A DNA stretch of 64,000 nucleotides, taken from assembly GCA_963841045.1 (NCBI GenBank), contig CAWJBD010000002.1:1-64000 (forward strand). Reading direction: 5' to 3'. Positions 1 to 9,456 of this stretch are shown here, piece after piece. Position numbers and translations under genes: made by a program. This DNA comes from Aalborgiella sp963841045 (GTDB lineage: Bacteria > Pseudomonadota > Gammaproteobacteria > Burkholderiales > Burkholderiaceae_C). The notes under the pieces were generated by a model. It searched no databases. It was not told where the DNA came from and saw nothing but the letters and a program-made list of their open reading frames with translations. Position 1 is the first letter of the stretch. Every line of letters begins with the position of its first letter.

Positions 1-260
1 CGGAATCGTCGCGGTAGATCACCTCGACGCCGCACGCCTGGGCATTGCACGTGGTGCCGTTCTCCAGCAGGATCATGTTGCGCCCGAATTTGCGCCACGC
101 CTTCAGCATGGCCTCGGCCAGTATCTCCCCGTTCTGAAAGACCTCCGCCATGGAGATCCCCCATGGCCTTGGCGGCCGGCTGAAAGTTATGGAGGTCGAC
201 CGGCACCCGGTCGGGCTGGCGCAGGTCGATCGCCGCCTGGACGCGTTCGATGGAGTTCAT
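1..260 (-). CDS. Uroporphyrinogen decarboxylase (URO-D) family protein, N-terminal fragment, frameshifted
   Basis: On the minus strand an ATG at 260 follows a clear AGGAG ribosome binding site. The protein opens MNSIERVQAAIDLRQPDRVP, which is the usual start of URO-D family proteins related to MtaA/CmuA methyltransferases and HemE. The run of five Gs at about 158-162 appears one base too long. Beyond it the reading frame continues as MAEVFQNGEILAEA and LLENGTTCNAQACG, the latter resembling the family's conserved region after the first helices. The gene runs off the left edge. The segment is far richer in GC than everything after 870 and probably comes from another organism. Substrate unknown. 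Confidence 0.6.
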   Translation of the reverse strand, partial: MNSIERVQAAIDLRQPDRVPVDLHNFQPAAKAMGDLHGGGLSERGDTGRGHAEGVAQIRAQHDPAGERHHVQCPGVRRRGDLPRRF

Positions 261-420
261 GGTGGCTCCTTTGAGGTGGTGGTTCGTGCGAGCGGCAGTA
301 TAGCAGAAAAGCGGTGTCACGAAAAAGGCCGAGCGGCTGCGATTGACCTCACCCCCCGGCCCCCCGACCGCCGGAACAGCGGCGGCGGTCAGGAGAGGGG
401 GAAAATTACCTACTACTTCT

Positions 421-472
421 CCCCCTCTCCTCACGGGCGGCTCCGCTTTCCACCGCCCGTGAGGAGAGGGGG
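421..472. repeat. Perfect 20-bp inverted repeat (hairpin) in the high-GC segment
   Basis: Bases 421-440 and 453-472 are exact reverse complements with a 12-base loop. The flanks (350-395 and 473-484) contain further C-runs and G-runs that partly extend the symmetry. It lies between the URO-D fragment start and the end of the ilvD fragment. It could be a terminator-like or REP-like intergenic repeat of the donor genome. There is no T-run on either side, so a simple intrinsic terminator is not supported. Confidence 0.75.
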
Positions 473-490
473 TCGGGGGGTGAGGACGTC

Positions 491-868
491 TTACTTCAGC
501 ACTGCGCCGCGGTCGGCCTGTGAGACTGTCCGGCTGTAGAGGCCCAGGAAGCCTTTGGTCACCGCCGGCGGCCGCGGGTACGCCATTCGGCCAGCCGGCG
601 CGGTCTTATCTCATCCTCCGGGACGTGGAGCACCAGGCGGCGGTTCGGGATGTCGATCTCGATCAGATCGCCCTCCCGCACCGCGGCGATCGGCCCGCCG
701 ACGTAGGCCTCGGGCAGACGTGGCCGATGCACGGCCCGCGGGTCGCGCCCAATAGCGGCCGTCGGTGATCATGGCGACCGTTTCACCCAGACCCAGGCCT
801 ACCAGCATCGCGGCGGGGATGCTGAGTTCCCGCATCCCCGGCCCGCCCGCCGGCCCCTCGTTGCGCGT
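491..868 (-). CDS. Dihydroxy-acid dehydratase (IlvD/Edd family), C-terminal fragment, frameshifted
   Basis: Read on the minus strand, the segment gives RNEGPAGGPGMRE, GLGLGETVAMITDGR, then after one or two small frame corrections GPCIGHVCPEAYVGGPIAA, EGDLIEIDIPNRRLVLHV and the tail GLYSRTVSQADRGAVLK, ending at a TAA at 491-493. These are the hallmark C-terminal motifs of IlvD/Edd dehydratases, which bind a 2Fe-2S cluster and make 2-keto acids for branched-chain amino acids. The serine expected after DGR is lost to an indel near 750. The N-terminal three quarters of the gene are absent because the sequence switches to an unrelated adhesin gene at about 860-872. Base composition differs sharply from the rest of the window. 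Confidence 0.7.
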
Positions 869-872
869 CGCT
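860..872. other. Probable chimeric junction between two genomes
   Basis: To the left, an ilvD reading frame on the minus strand is cut in the middle of its conserved GPAGGPGM region. To the right, an adhesin repeat frame on the plus strand begins in mid-repeat (ANLTAG) without a start codon or signal peptide. GC content drops abruptly at the same place. No transposase, terminal inverted repeat or tRNA marks the border, so an assembly join is more likely than a real insertion. Confidence 0.7.
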
Positions 873-3550
873 AACTTGACAGCTGGCAGCATCTCAGCTG
901 GCACAACAAGCACAACACGACTCACAGCAAATCAAATATCGACAAATCGCATAACTGCTAATAATGCTTCAACCACGAACCTGACAGCAAGCAGCGTGAC
1001 TGCAGGCACAATTGGCGCAGCCAATCTCTCGGCTGCGGATGGGTCGATTGCGAACCTATCAGCCGCGAATGGCACGATTACGAATCTCTCAACTGCTGGT
1101 TTCAGTACTGCTAATTTAACAGCCGGAACAGCATCCATCACAAATGCCACGGTTGCTAGTGCTGCTATTTTTGGTCTGACAGCAGCCACGGCAGCAATAT
1201 CCAATTTATCAGCAGTTAATGCATCCGTAGGAACGCTAACAGCAGTTAGTGCATCCATCACCAACTTGACAGCGGCAGATGGCGTGGTCACGAACTTGAC
1301 ATCGACCAATGCCTCGACCAGCAACTTGACAGCAGGCACAGCATCCATCACCAACTTGACAGCGGCAGATGGCGTGGTCACGAACTTGACATCGACCAAT
1401 GCCTCGACCAGCAACTTGACAGCAGGCACAGCATCCATCACCAACTTGACAGCGGCAGATGGTGTGGTCACGAACTTGACATCGACCAATGCCTCGACCA
1501 GCAACTTGACAGCAGGTACAGCATCCATCACCAACTTGACAGCGGCAGATGGCGTGGTCACGAACTTGACATCGACCAATGCCTCGACCAGCAACTTGAC
1601 AGCAGGCACAGCATCCATCACCAACTTGACAGCGGCAGATGGCGTGGTCACGAACTTGACATCGACCAATGCCTCGACCAGCAACTTGACAGCAGGCACA
1701 GCATCCATCACCAACTTGACAGCGGCAGATGGTGTGGTCACGAACTTGACATCGACAAATGCCTCGACCAGCAACTTGACAGCGGGTACAGCATCCATCA
1801 CCAACTTGACTGCGGCAGATGGCGTGGTCACGAACTTGACATCGACCAATGCCTCGACCAGCAACTTGACAGCAGGTACAGCATCTATAACAAATGCTAC
1901 GGTTGCAAGTGCCGCTATCTATGCATTGACAGCATCTACGGCAGCTATTTCCAATTTGTCGGCAGTTAATGCATCTGTTGGAACGTTGACAGCGATGAAT
2001 GCAACAGTTACGAACTTGACGGCTGCGAACGGCACGATCACCAACCTGACAGCAGTTGAGACGACCACAACGAACCTCACCGCTGCAAATGGCACGATCA
2101 CAAACTTGACGGCTGCGAACGGCACGATCACCAACCTGACAGCAGTTGAGACGACCACAACGAACCTCACCGCTGCAAATGGCACGATCACAAACTTGAC
2201 GGCTGCGAACGGCACGATCACCAACCTGACAGCAGTTGAGACGACCACAACGAACCTCACCGCTGCAAATGGCACGATCACAAACTTGACGGCTGCGAAC
2301 GGCACGATCACCAACCTGACAGCAGTTGAGACGACCACAACGAACCTCACCGCTGCAAATGGCACGATCACAAACTTGACGGCTGCGAACGGCACGATCA
2401 CCAACCTGACAGCAGTTGAGACGACCACAACGAACCTCACCGCTGCAAATGGCACGATCACAAACTTGACGGCTGCGAACGGCACGATCACCAACCTCAC
2501 AGCAGTTGAGACGACCACAACGAACCTCACCGCTGCAAATGGCACGATCACAAACTTGACGGCTGCGAACGGCACGATCACCAACCTCACAGCAGTTGAG
2601 ACGACCACAACGAACCTCACCGCTGCAAATGGCACGATCACAAACTTGACGGCTGCGAACGGCACGATCACCAACCTCACAGCAGTTGAGACGACCACAA
2701 CGAACCTCACCGCTGCAAATGGCACGATCACAAACTTGACGGCTGCGAACGGCACGATCACCAACCTCACAGCAGTTGAGACGACCACAACGAACCTCAC
2801 CGCTGCAAATGGCACGATCACAAACTTGACGGCTGCGAACGGCACGATCACCAACCTGACAGCGGTGGATACAACGACCACTAACTTGACGGCTGCTAAC
2901 GGAACGATCACAAATCTGACTGCAGTTGATACGACCACAACGAACTTGACGGCTGCGAACGGCACGATTACCAATCTCACGGGCGCGAATGCGACCATTA
3001 CAAATATCACAGGTGCAAATGCAACCATTACGAACATCACTGCGTCTAACTTGACGACGACGAATTTGACTGCTTCAAACGGTACGATTACGAACCTACA
3101 AAGTATCAATATCAATACGGTGAATCTGAATGGTCAAAATGCGACCTTGGTGAATTTGACCAGTGGCAATATCACAGCTGGAAATTTAACGTTGGTGAAC
3201 AGTTTCGCTGTACAACCTGGCGCAAACATCAATATGGGTGGCAACCGGGTGCAAAACGTCGGCAATGGTGTTCTGGATAGCGATGCTGCAAATATGGGGC
3301 AATTGCGCGTCGTCGATAGATCTATCAAAAATCAAGTTGCCATCTCGGCGGCATTGAGTGCGATGCCGTTAGTTGCTAGTCAGGTGGGCGAGACAACAGT
3401 CAGTGCAGGTGTGGGTGCATCAGGTGGGCAAGCTGCCATCGCAGTTGGTCTTGCATCAGAATTACGGAAAACTTGACACTCAAGGGCAATGTAAGCGCTG
3501 CTGGATCAACAAAGGCTGTAGGTGTTGGTATTGGTTTTACTTTTAAATAA
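870..3550 (+). CDS. Trimeric autotransporter adhesin (YadA-like), 5' end missing, repeat-rich stalk
   Basis: The reading frame encodes about 890 residues. Most are ten-residue repeats of the pattern TNLTAxNGTI, followed at about 3225-3330 by a YadA-type neck (NMGGNRVQNVG, DAANMGQLR) and a membrane anchor with VGETTVSAGVGASGGQAAI. The frame stops early at 3476. A one-base correction near 3458 restores the end of the anchor, YGKLTLKGNVSAAG...GVGIGFTFK, with a stop at 3548-3550 and the terminal aromatic-rich strand expected of trimeric barrels. The signal peptide and head are missing because the sequence switches to foreign DNA at 870. Nearly every repeat carries NLT, NGT or NAS, so the stalk is dense in N-X-S/T sequons. 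A terminator lies downstream, then a GT41 glycosyltransferase gene. Predicted role: surface adhesion. The adhesin assignment is firm; the target is unknown. Confidence 0.85.
1261..1890 (+). repeat. Tandem array of seven 90-bp units in the adhesin stalk
   Basis: Units start at 1261, 1351, 1441, 1531, 1621, 1711 and 1801. They differ by a few mostly silent changes (for example GGC/GGT and GCA/GCG). Each encodes three ten-residue repeats, ITNLTAADGV, VTNLTSTNAS and TSNLTAGTAS, which contain four N-X-S/T sites. The 90-bp period is a multiple of three, so copy-number change keeps the frame. Confidence 0.95.
2041..2850 (+). repeat. Tandem array of nine nearly identical 90-bp units in the adhesin stalk
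   Basis: Units start every 90 bases from 2041 to 2761. They encode ITNLTAVETT, TTNLTAANGT and ITNLTAANGT, giving five N-X-S/T sites per unit. The first five units read CTGAC and the last four CTCAC at the same position; otherwise the units look identical. This points to recent block duplication or gene conversion. Degenerate units follow to about 3080. Confidence 0.95.
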
Positions 3551-3631
3551 AAAAATTAATACCATTAAGAAGGGTGTAAGTTGTTTAATTGATTAATCAC
3601 CTTTTTTTCTAAGATAAAATCATAAGGAATG

Positions 3632-3666
3632 AGCGGGCAACTCCTAGTAGTTAGCCCGCTTTTTTA
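3632..3666 (+). terminator. Intrinsic terminator after the adhesin gene
   Basis: AGCGGGC and AGTT-type bases pair with the complementary AACT/GCCCGCT half (3632-3660) and are followed directly by six Ts at 3661-3666. It lies 80 bases after the adhesin stop and 36 bases before the next start codon, so the glycosyltransferase gene may have its own promoter or depend on readthrough. Confidence 0.85.
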
Positions 3667-3701
3667 TGTAGAACAAATTAGAGAAACATGTAGTATTCGA
3701 G

Positions 3702-6155
3702 ATGACCAGTACCGATCCACAGCAAGATTTGGCTCAACGTTTTAAACAGGGCTTAAAGTTCCATCAAGAAGGCAACTTAAACCTTGCAATAGCAGCATAT
3801 AGAGAGGTTCTTAGCTTAGCACCCCATCATCCAGATGCGTTGCATTTGATTGGCGAAGCCTTCTATCGATTAGGACAATTTGATGAATGCGCTGTTTCAA
3901 TTTAACCGGGCTATAGAAGTATCTCCACATCATTTTTATTTGAACACGCGTGGTATTGTTTTTCTTGAACATGGTTTCTTGCTTGAGGCAGAGCAAGATT
4001 TGCGGCGTGCAATCAAGGTGTTGCCAAATTATTTAGAAGCACACATCAATTTAAGCAATGTATTTCGTAAGAAAGTCGATTTTAAAAACGCCAAAAAATA
4101 TGGCGGAGAAGGCAGTCAAGCTTGATCCTAATTCAGCGGCTGCATGGAATGCACTCGGCGCACAGCAAATGGAATCTGTCCAACTTGAGAGCGCGATTGA
4201 CATCTTTCGATAAAGCACTTGAGTCTTGCACCAAATGCTTTTGTGACTGTCAAGAATAAAGCAAAAATTTTGGTTGTGCAAAAAAAATGGCAGGACGCTA
4301 CTTCCACTCTTGGAACATTCAAAGGTGTTACAAGATTTTGAAGTGTTTCTCCATGTTGTCACGCGCCTATTTCGTTGTTGGGCAGGTTGAGAAAGCGATA
4401 GATCCATTTATAGAGGCCATGCGGGTTAGTAATCCGGCATTAGAAAGAATTACTTTTCGCGATACCGAAGGTGTTGAGCACGTGATTGCCATGTGTGATG
4501 CATTAGGGCGTTTATCGTTCTAACTTCAGTGCGGTGGCTGAGCTTTATCAATTGGCAATTGAGGCGTTACCTGAACACACCACGCTCATCAATAATTTAG
4601 CAGTATCACAATTTAATCAATCAATCTATGACAAATCTGTCGAAAACTTGCGTAAATTACTTGCGCTAGATCCAGGTAATGTACAAGCGCGAACTAATTT
4701 AGGGGTCAGTTTGATAATGTTGGATCAGGTCAGAGGAAGCCATTGAAGAATTTGATACAGCACTTCGATATGAACCCGCACTTCTTAGCTGCTGCAGGTT
4801 GGATGATTGGAGAAAAAAATCGAATTTGCAGTTGGGATGGCTTGGATGAATTGCGTAAAAAAGTTGCACAATTTGCTAACCGACCCGGCAGTACACAATC
4901 GGTAAATTCATTTATTTTACTGAGCAATTATGATGATCCCGCGAAGTTCTTGGAATGGTCGCGAATCAACGCCAGAGAGAACTTTGCCAATTTAGGTATG
5001 CAAAACGCGCCAGCAAAAGGCAACGGTCGCAAGCACGATCGCATTCGCGTTGGTTATTTCTCTGTTGACTTCAGAAATCATCCAGTTGCGCATCTTACGG
5101 CGCCCTCTATGGATTGCATGACAGAGAAAAGTTTGAGATATGGGTTTATTCGTACGGACCAGATGATAAGTCACCCAGTGCGTCAGAGGATTCAAAATGG
5201 GGCGGAGCATTTTATTAACTTAGAAGGCTGCTCCATTCAAGGTATGGTGGAGCGAATTCGAGTGATGAGATTGATATTTTGGTCGATTTGTCGGGCAATA
5301 CTCGTGGCGCAAAAATACAAGTAATGGGACATAGGCCAGCGCCTGTACAAGTACATTGGTTAGGCTTTATTGGCAGCATGGGCAGCAAGTACTATGACTA
5401 CACCATTGTTGATCAATTTGTAGCGCCTGCAGGTGCAGACGAATTCTTCGATGAAAAGTTGTTACGTATGCCTGATTGTTTTCAAATCAATGATACCAAT
5501 CGCCCCTTGCAATTAGAGCCATTGCAAAGATCGGAATTTGGATTGCCAGAGCAGGCTTTTGTTTTTGCCGATTTCAACCAGTCGTTCAAAATACAACCGG
5601 AAATTTTTGATGCATGGACAGAAATCATCAAAGCGGTACCAAACAGTGTGCTGTGGTTGGCTGATGGTCATCATTCATATATCAAAAACATTCGTGCAGC
5701 TTGGGAGAAAGCAGGACTGGACAACTCCAGATTAATCATCGCACCTAGAACCACTGTTGACCGCTATTTGGCTCAGTTCCAATTGGTCGATTTATTCTTA
5801 GATGTCTTCCCTTACACAAGTGGTACCACGGCAAGTGATGCCTTGTGGGCGGGTTGCCCATTGCTTGCATTGGTGGGCAAAACCATGGTGGCTCGCATGG
5901 CGGGCAGTTTGGTAAAAGCTGCTGGGTTGCCAGAGCTTATTGACGTACTCTTTAGAAGAGTATAAACAAAAAGCAATTTATTTGGCCAATAGTCACAGAG
6001 AGCTTTCGGAAATACGACAGAAGTTGATGGCCAATCGGATGAGTGTACCGCTGTTCAATACACCAAAATTTGTAAAAAACCTCGAAAATGCATACGAGCA
6101 AATTGCGCATATGTCTTGGGCTGGTGAAGAATTGAAACCAGTCACTATCAATTAA
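3702..6155 (+). CDS. TPR protein with C-terminal GT41 glycosyltransferase domain (OGT/SPINDLY-like), multiple frameshifts
   Basis: Joined across several indels (about 3890, 4100, 4210, 4525, 4740, 5105-5275, 5945) the gene encodes about 815 residues. The N-terminal half is tetratricopeptide repeats (LAPHHPDALHLIGEAFYRLG, LPNYLEAHINLSNVF, AKLDPNSAAAWNALG-like). The C-terminal half is a GT41 catalytic region: IRVGYFSVDFRNHPVAHL carries the conserved His that follows the Asn in human OGT, then RPAPVQVHWLGFIGSMGS, FVFADFNQSFKIQPEIFDAW with the diphosphate-contacting Lys, PNSVLWL, and DVFPYTSGTTASDALWAG before GCPLLALVGKTMVARMAGS. GT41 enzymes transfer a sugar from a nucleotide sugar to Ser/Thr, or to Asn in the HMW1C branch. 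Placement just after a sequon-rich adhesin suggests that adhesin as the acceptor (inference). The frameshifts are probably sequencing errors, but decay cannot be excluded. Confidence 0.85.
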
Positions 6156-6181
6156 TTTCATCACAAAGGAAAGTTGCACAT

Positions 6182-6709
6182 ATGGCTTTAAAACTCGATT
6201 TCGGTTGTGGCAACACACCTCGCGCAGGTTATTTGGGTGTTGATATCACGACAGTGGGCACGAAAGCCGATATCGCTGTTGATTTGTTCACCTTTCCTTG
6301 GCCATGGCCAGACAACAGTGTGGAAGCCATTTGGTGCAGTCATTTTTTTGAACACATTCCTGGCAACAAACGCGGGCAGTTTATGGAAGAGGTGTGGCGC
6401 ATATTGGTACCAGGCGGCGAGATGATGATCATTTGCCCCCACGCCAGAAGTAACAGAGCCGTACAAGACCTGACGCATGAGTGGCCGCCAATCGTTTGGG
6501 AGTCTTTTTTATATTTCAATCGCGGCTGGCGCAAAGCCAATGGCTTGGAGCATTTTCCGTATCCCACAAAGTGCGATTTTGATTTTTCTTACGGCGATAT
6601 CCCTCATCCAGACTTTAATGAAAAGTCGCAGGATGAAAAATCATTCGCGGTTAATCACTATTGGAATGGCGCTGTGGACATACATGCGCAGTTGGTTGCT
6701 CAAAAATAA
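6182..6709 (+). CDS. Class I SAM-dependent methyltransferase
   Basis: The 175-residue protein starts MALKLDFGCGNTPRAGYLGV, a textbook SAM-binding motif I, followed by the acidic loop end GVDI. VEAIWCSHFFEHIP and the post-motif EEVWRILVPGGEMMIICPHA match the Methyltransf_11 fold of small-molecule methylases. ATG 6182 follows AAAGGAAAG. The gene begins 27 bases after the GT41 stop and is probably cotranscribed with it. The acceptor is unknown; a sugar or glycan is plausible from the neighbours. Confidence 0.75.
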   Translation: MALKLDFGCGNTPRAGYLGVDITTVGTKADIAVDLFTFPWPWPDNSVEAIWCSHFFEHIPGNKRGQFMEEVWRILVPGGEMMIICPHARSNRAVQDLTHEWPPIVWESFLYFNRGWRKANGLEHFPYPTKCDFDFSYGDIPHPDFNEKSQDEKSFAVNHYWNGAVDIHAQLVAQK

Positions 6710-6917
6710 AGTTCTGAGTGGGAAGTTAGCATGCCTGACAAGCTCTAAGTTAGTATGGTCATGGCAACGTGCTTGCCAGATACAGATTTCTATTCGCTCT
6801 TTAGTAGGGGCAATCGATCCGTAAATAGTATATTGTCAAGACGATTGGCGCTTTGACGATTTGCCTTTTAAGAGCCACATGCTATAGGGTATTTTTCTTC
6901 ATACTGGCGCGAGACAG

Positions 6918-8669
6918 ATGTCATGTATGAGCGAAATAGGTGCTTTGACTTACCCGACAAACAATAGACGTAGAGACAAAAAATTGGAAAAAATAAAGTA
7001 TAGAAATGATATTGACGGGTTGCGCGGGATTTGCGTTCTCGCTGTAGTTGTTTATCATGTATTTCCCAAAATGGCGCCGGGCGGATTTTTAGGTGTCGAT
7101 ATCTTTTTTGGTATTTCAGGTTTTCTTATTTGTCAATTGATTCTCAATCAGATTCAAGCGCACAACTTTAGCCTATTTGGTTTTTTTGCAAGCAGAATTA
7201 GACGCATCTTCCCAGCTCTGATCTTGGTATTCTTATTTAGTGTCAGTGCGGGGAGTTACTTGTTGCCTTTTGATGAGTTTCGTCAATTGAATCTACACAT
7301 TGCGACTGGTTCAGTATTTTCGTCAAACTTTTTGCTTGCAAATGAATTGGGATATTTTGATACAGCCTCGGCTCGCAAGCCGCTGCTGCACCTATGGTCA
7401 CTCGCAGTAGAGGAGCAGTTTTATGTCATATTTCCATTTGTAATTTTGTTATTGTACCGATCGCGGTTACGCATTGGGTTGGCGATACTTACATTTGCCA
7501 TATCTTCGTATGCTGCGGGTGTTTACACGGCGCAAGGTGATGCCGATGGCGCGTATTTTTATTCTTGGTGCCGATTTTATGAAATATTAGCAGGCGCTGC
7601 ATTGGCTGTTGGTGCAAGTTCAAACGCAACGTCAATTAGGAGCCAGATATTCTTGTTTTTTGCCACGACGATGTCCGCATTGATGACATATATGTCGCAA
7701 ACCATATTCTTGAAGGTTTGCAGCATTTTGATGTTATTGTTGTTGCCGGGCGAAAACAGGGCAAAAAAATCAATTGGTTTGGGCAGGCCTTGTTGATAAC
7801 TGTGATCCATCAACGTTTTCTTCGTTGATATATATAGGCGCATTAAGCGGTGGGTCGGTAGTGTTTCTGAGGATGGTACAAGAGGGGTTGATTTTTTTGG
7901 GCTGCCTTGAACCAGGCATGTTCAGAATCGCAAAGAATGATACTGGGCTCGACAGTAAGACATTGATCTTGTATCAACAAATTACGAACCAAGTCAATAC
8001 AAAAATAAACTGGACGCCTGAGCGAAAAAAGATCATCATATTTGGCGACAGTCAAGCACAAGATTTGTTCAGTTCGTGGAAGAATGACACTGGTGTAGGT
8101 TTGATGATGATTAATTCAGGATATTTTTGTTCAGCGTTTAGATATCCCGATAAAGACCAGACAAGACACCTCGATTACTGTAATAAGCAGTTTGAATTGT
8201 TGGTTAACTCGACTGAAATACAGGAGGCAGATTTGTTGGTTTACACTCATTTGTGGCGTGATAGAGAAGAGTACGTACCAGGTTACCAAGAAAGTTTAGA
8301 CCGTATACGAGAAGCAAATCCAAAATTATCTGTTTACTTCATGGGGCCGAAGCCTATTATTTGGAAGTCTTACGTAACTATCAATGCCATTATGCTGGAT
8401 TACAAGCCGACACAGAGCATCAACGATTACTTGAACCGCGTTCGTGACGATAACAGTAGTAAAGTTAGTTATGCTCGTGGTATAGCCGATAAATTAAACG
8501 TCGGATTTATTGATGCGATCCCAATTTTGTGCAAGAAAGTTGCGAGCTACATTCAGGTACTGAACACTATTACTATGACCAGTCGCATTGGACGCCGGCA
8601 GGTACCCGTCATTTTTATGAGAGAGCGGCGCCAATCCTGTCGCAGCTGGTTAATAAGAATAGTCAATGA
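6918..8669 (+). CDS. Acyltransferase family 3 (OafA/YrhL-like) with C-terminal SGNH domain, frameshifted
   Basis: The N-terminal part has the acyltransferase-3 signature: YRNDIDGLRGICVLAVVVYH with the catalytic-type His, GGFLGVDIFFGISGFLI, RRIFPALI and LLHLWSLAVEEQFYVIFP, with about eight hydrophobic helices. After a frame change near 7780 the protein continues into a periplasmic SGNH esterase-like domain with IIIFGDSQAQD (block I). After a second frame change near 8550 it ends in YYDQSHWTPAGTRHFY, the D-x-x-H block, and stops at 8667-8669. Proteins of this type O-acetylate lipopolysaccharide or other envelope glycans. The helix set before the SGNH domain looks shorter than usual, so sequence may be missing around 7790-7900. 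Confidence 0.8.
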
Positions 8670-8692
8670 AATAATCCCAATTATTAATTAAT

Positions 8693-9406
8693 ATGTTTGC
8701 CACAACTAAATATAACCACGGCCCCATTCTATGGATCGGCCTCATAGCTGTATTGCTGTGCGCCCAAAGGACATGGGCTGATACTTGGATAACTGCCAAC
8801 GTTTTTGCTGTACAAGAGGGTACCTCGTCGAATGTAAGCACCTTCACGCCGCTTACACATCACGATACTGGTCATGGCACTTACCAAGGCATATATCTAC
8901 GCACCGGAGTGACCAAGTACAAGTTTGATGGCAGTGATTCAACTCAAAGTTATATATCTAAAGGCGAATCATTGGCAATTGGACTGGGCATTAACCAAAA
9001 ACTTGATTCGAACACTTCGTTCTTGGTGGGTGCAGATGTTGAGTTGCGGAAACAAAATGCCAGCGGAGAGCAGTTAACGCTCAGGTTAGGATCCACGCTT
9101 TACCATCAGTGGGCGACAAATGACAAGTTGAATGTAACTCTGAGTTATGCGCCGCGTTTTGATTCGTATTGGGCTTCAGTGATGAATGCTCATTCCATCA
9201 CTGGTGATGGTTGGTATGTCGGTCCGCAGTTTAGCGCAACTGGTGAACAGAAGTACAGTTCTAAAAGTATTGCTGCGGTAGTGGGTAAATCTTCAATCAG
9301 AAAAGGTGATTTAGGTTTTACTGCTTCTATTGGTGTTTCTAAAGCTGCTAATACAGGCAGTAAGACAGCCCCATTTTTTAGTGCATCAGTATCCTACGGG
9401 TATTAG
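8693..9406 (+). CDS. Outer-membrane beta-barrel protein, BcsS-like
   Basis: The 237-residue protein has a signal peptide (hydrophobic stretch around residues 12-24, cleavage near RTWA-D). The rest is alternating strands ending in SVSYGY, with the aromatic last residue typical of outer-membrane barrels. GTYQGIYLRTGVTKYKFDG, GDGWYVGPQF and the overall length resemble the BcsS family found with cellulose-type synthases. The next gene is a cellulose-synthase-like GT2, which supports a role in polysaccharide export. The BcsS assignment rests on memory of the family and is tentative. Confidence 0.55.
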   Translation: MFATTKYNHGPILWIGLIAVLLCAQRTWADTWITANVFAVQEGTSSNVSTFTPLTHHDTGHGTYQGIYLRTGVTKYKFDGSDSTQSYISKGESLAIGLGINQKLDSNTSFLVGADVELRKQNASGEQLTLRLGSTLYHQWATNDKLNVTLSYAPRFDSYWASVMNAHSITGDGWYVGPQFSATGEQKYSSKSIAAVVGKSSIRKGDLGFTASIGVSKAANTGSKTAPFFSASVSYGY

Positions 9407-9456
9407 GTTTTGATGCATAGATTTGTATAAGTTTTTAAGAAGTATTGTTTAGATTC

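Noticed and set aside
150..768. Plus-strand open frames at 150-539, 520-768 and 555-755
   Set aside because: They run antisense to the URO-D and ilvD fragments or across the hairpin, and contain no recognisable domain; high GC content explains their length.
765..869. Start of the adhesin frame at ATG 765
   Set aside because: Residues 1-35 of that frame are antisense to the ilvD fragment and have foreign base composition; the open frame across the junction is accidental.
1261..2850. CRISPR-like direct repeats
   Set aside because: The 90-bp units are contiguous without spacers, in frame and protein-coding.
932..3115. Two long open frames on the minus strand (932-1864 and 1919-3115)
   Set aside because: They are antisense images of the adhesin's 90-bp repeats; the frame stays open only because the repeat has no stop on that strand. 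They lack ribosome binding sites and the plus frame has the YadA anchor.
6477..6824. Alternative plus-strand frame overlapping the methyltransferase 3' end
   Set aside because: It has no family similarity I can see, and the methyltransferase frame is complete with SAM motifs and a natural end.
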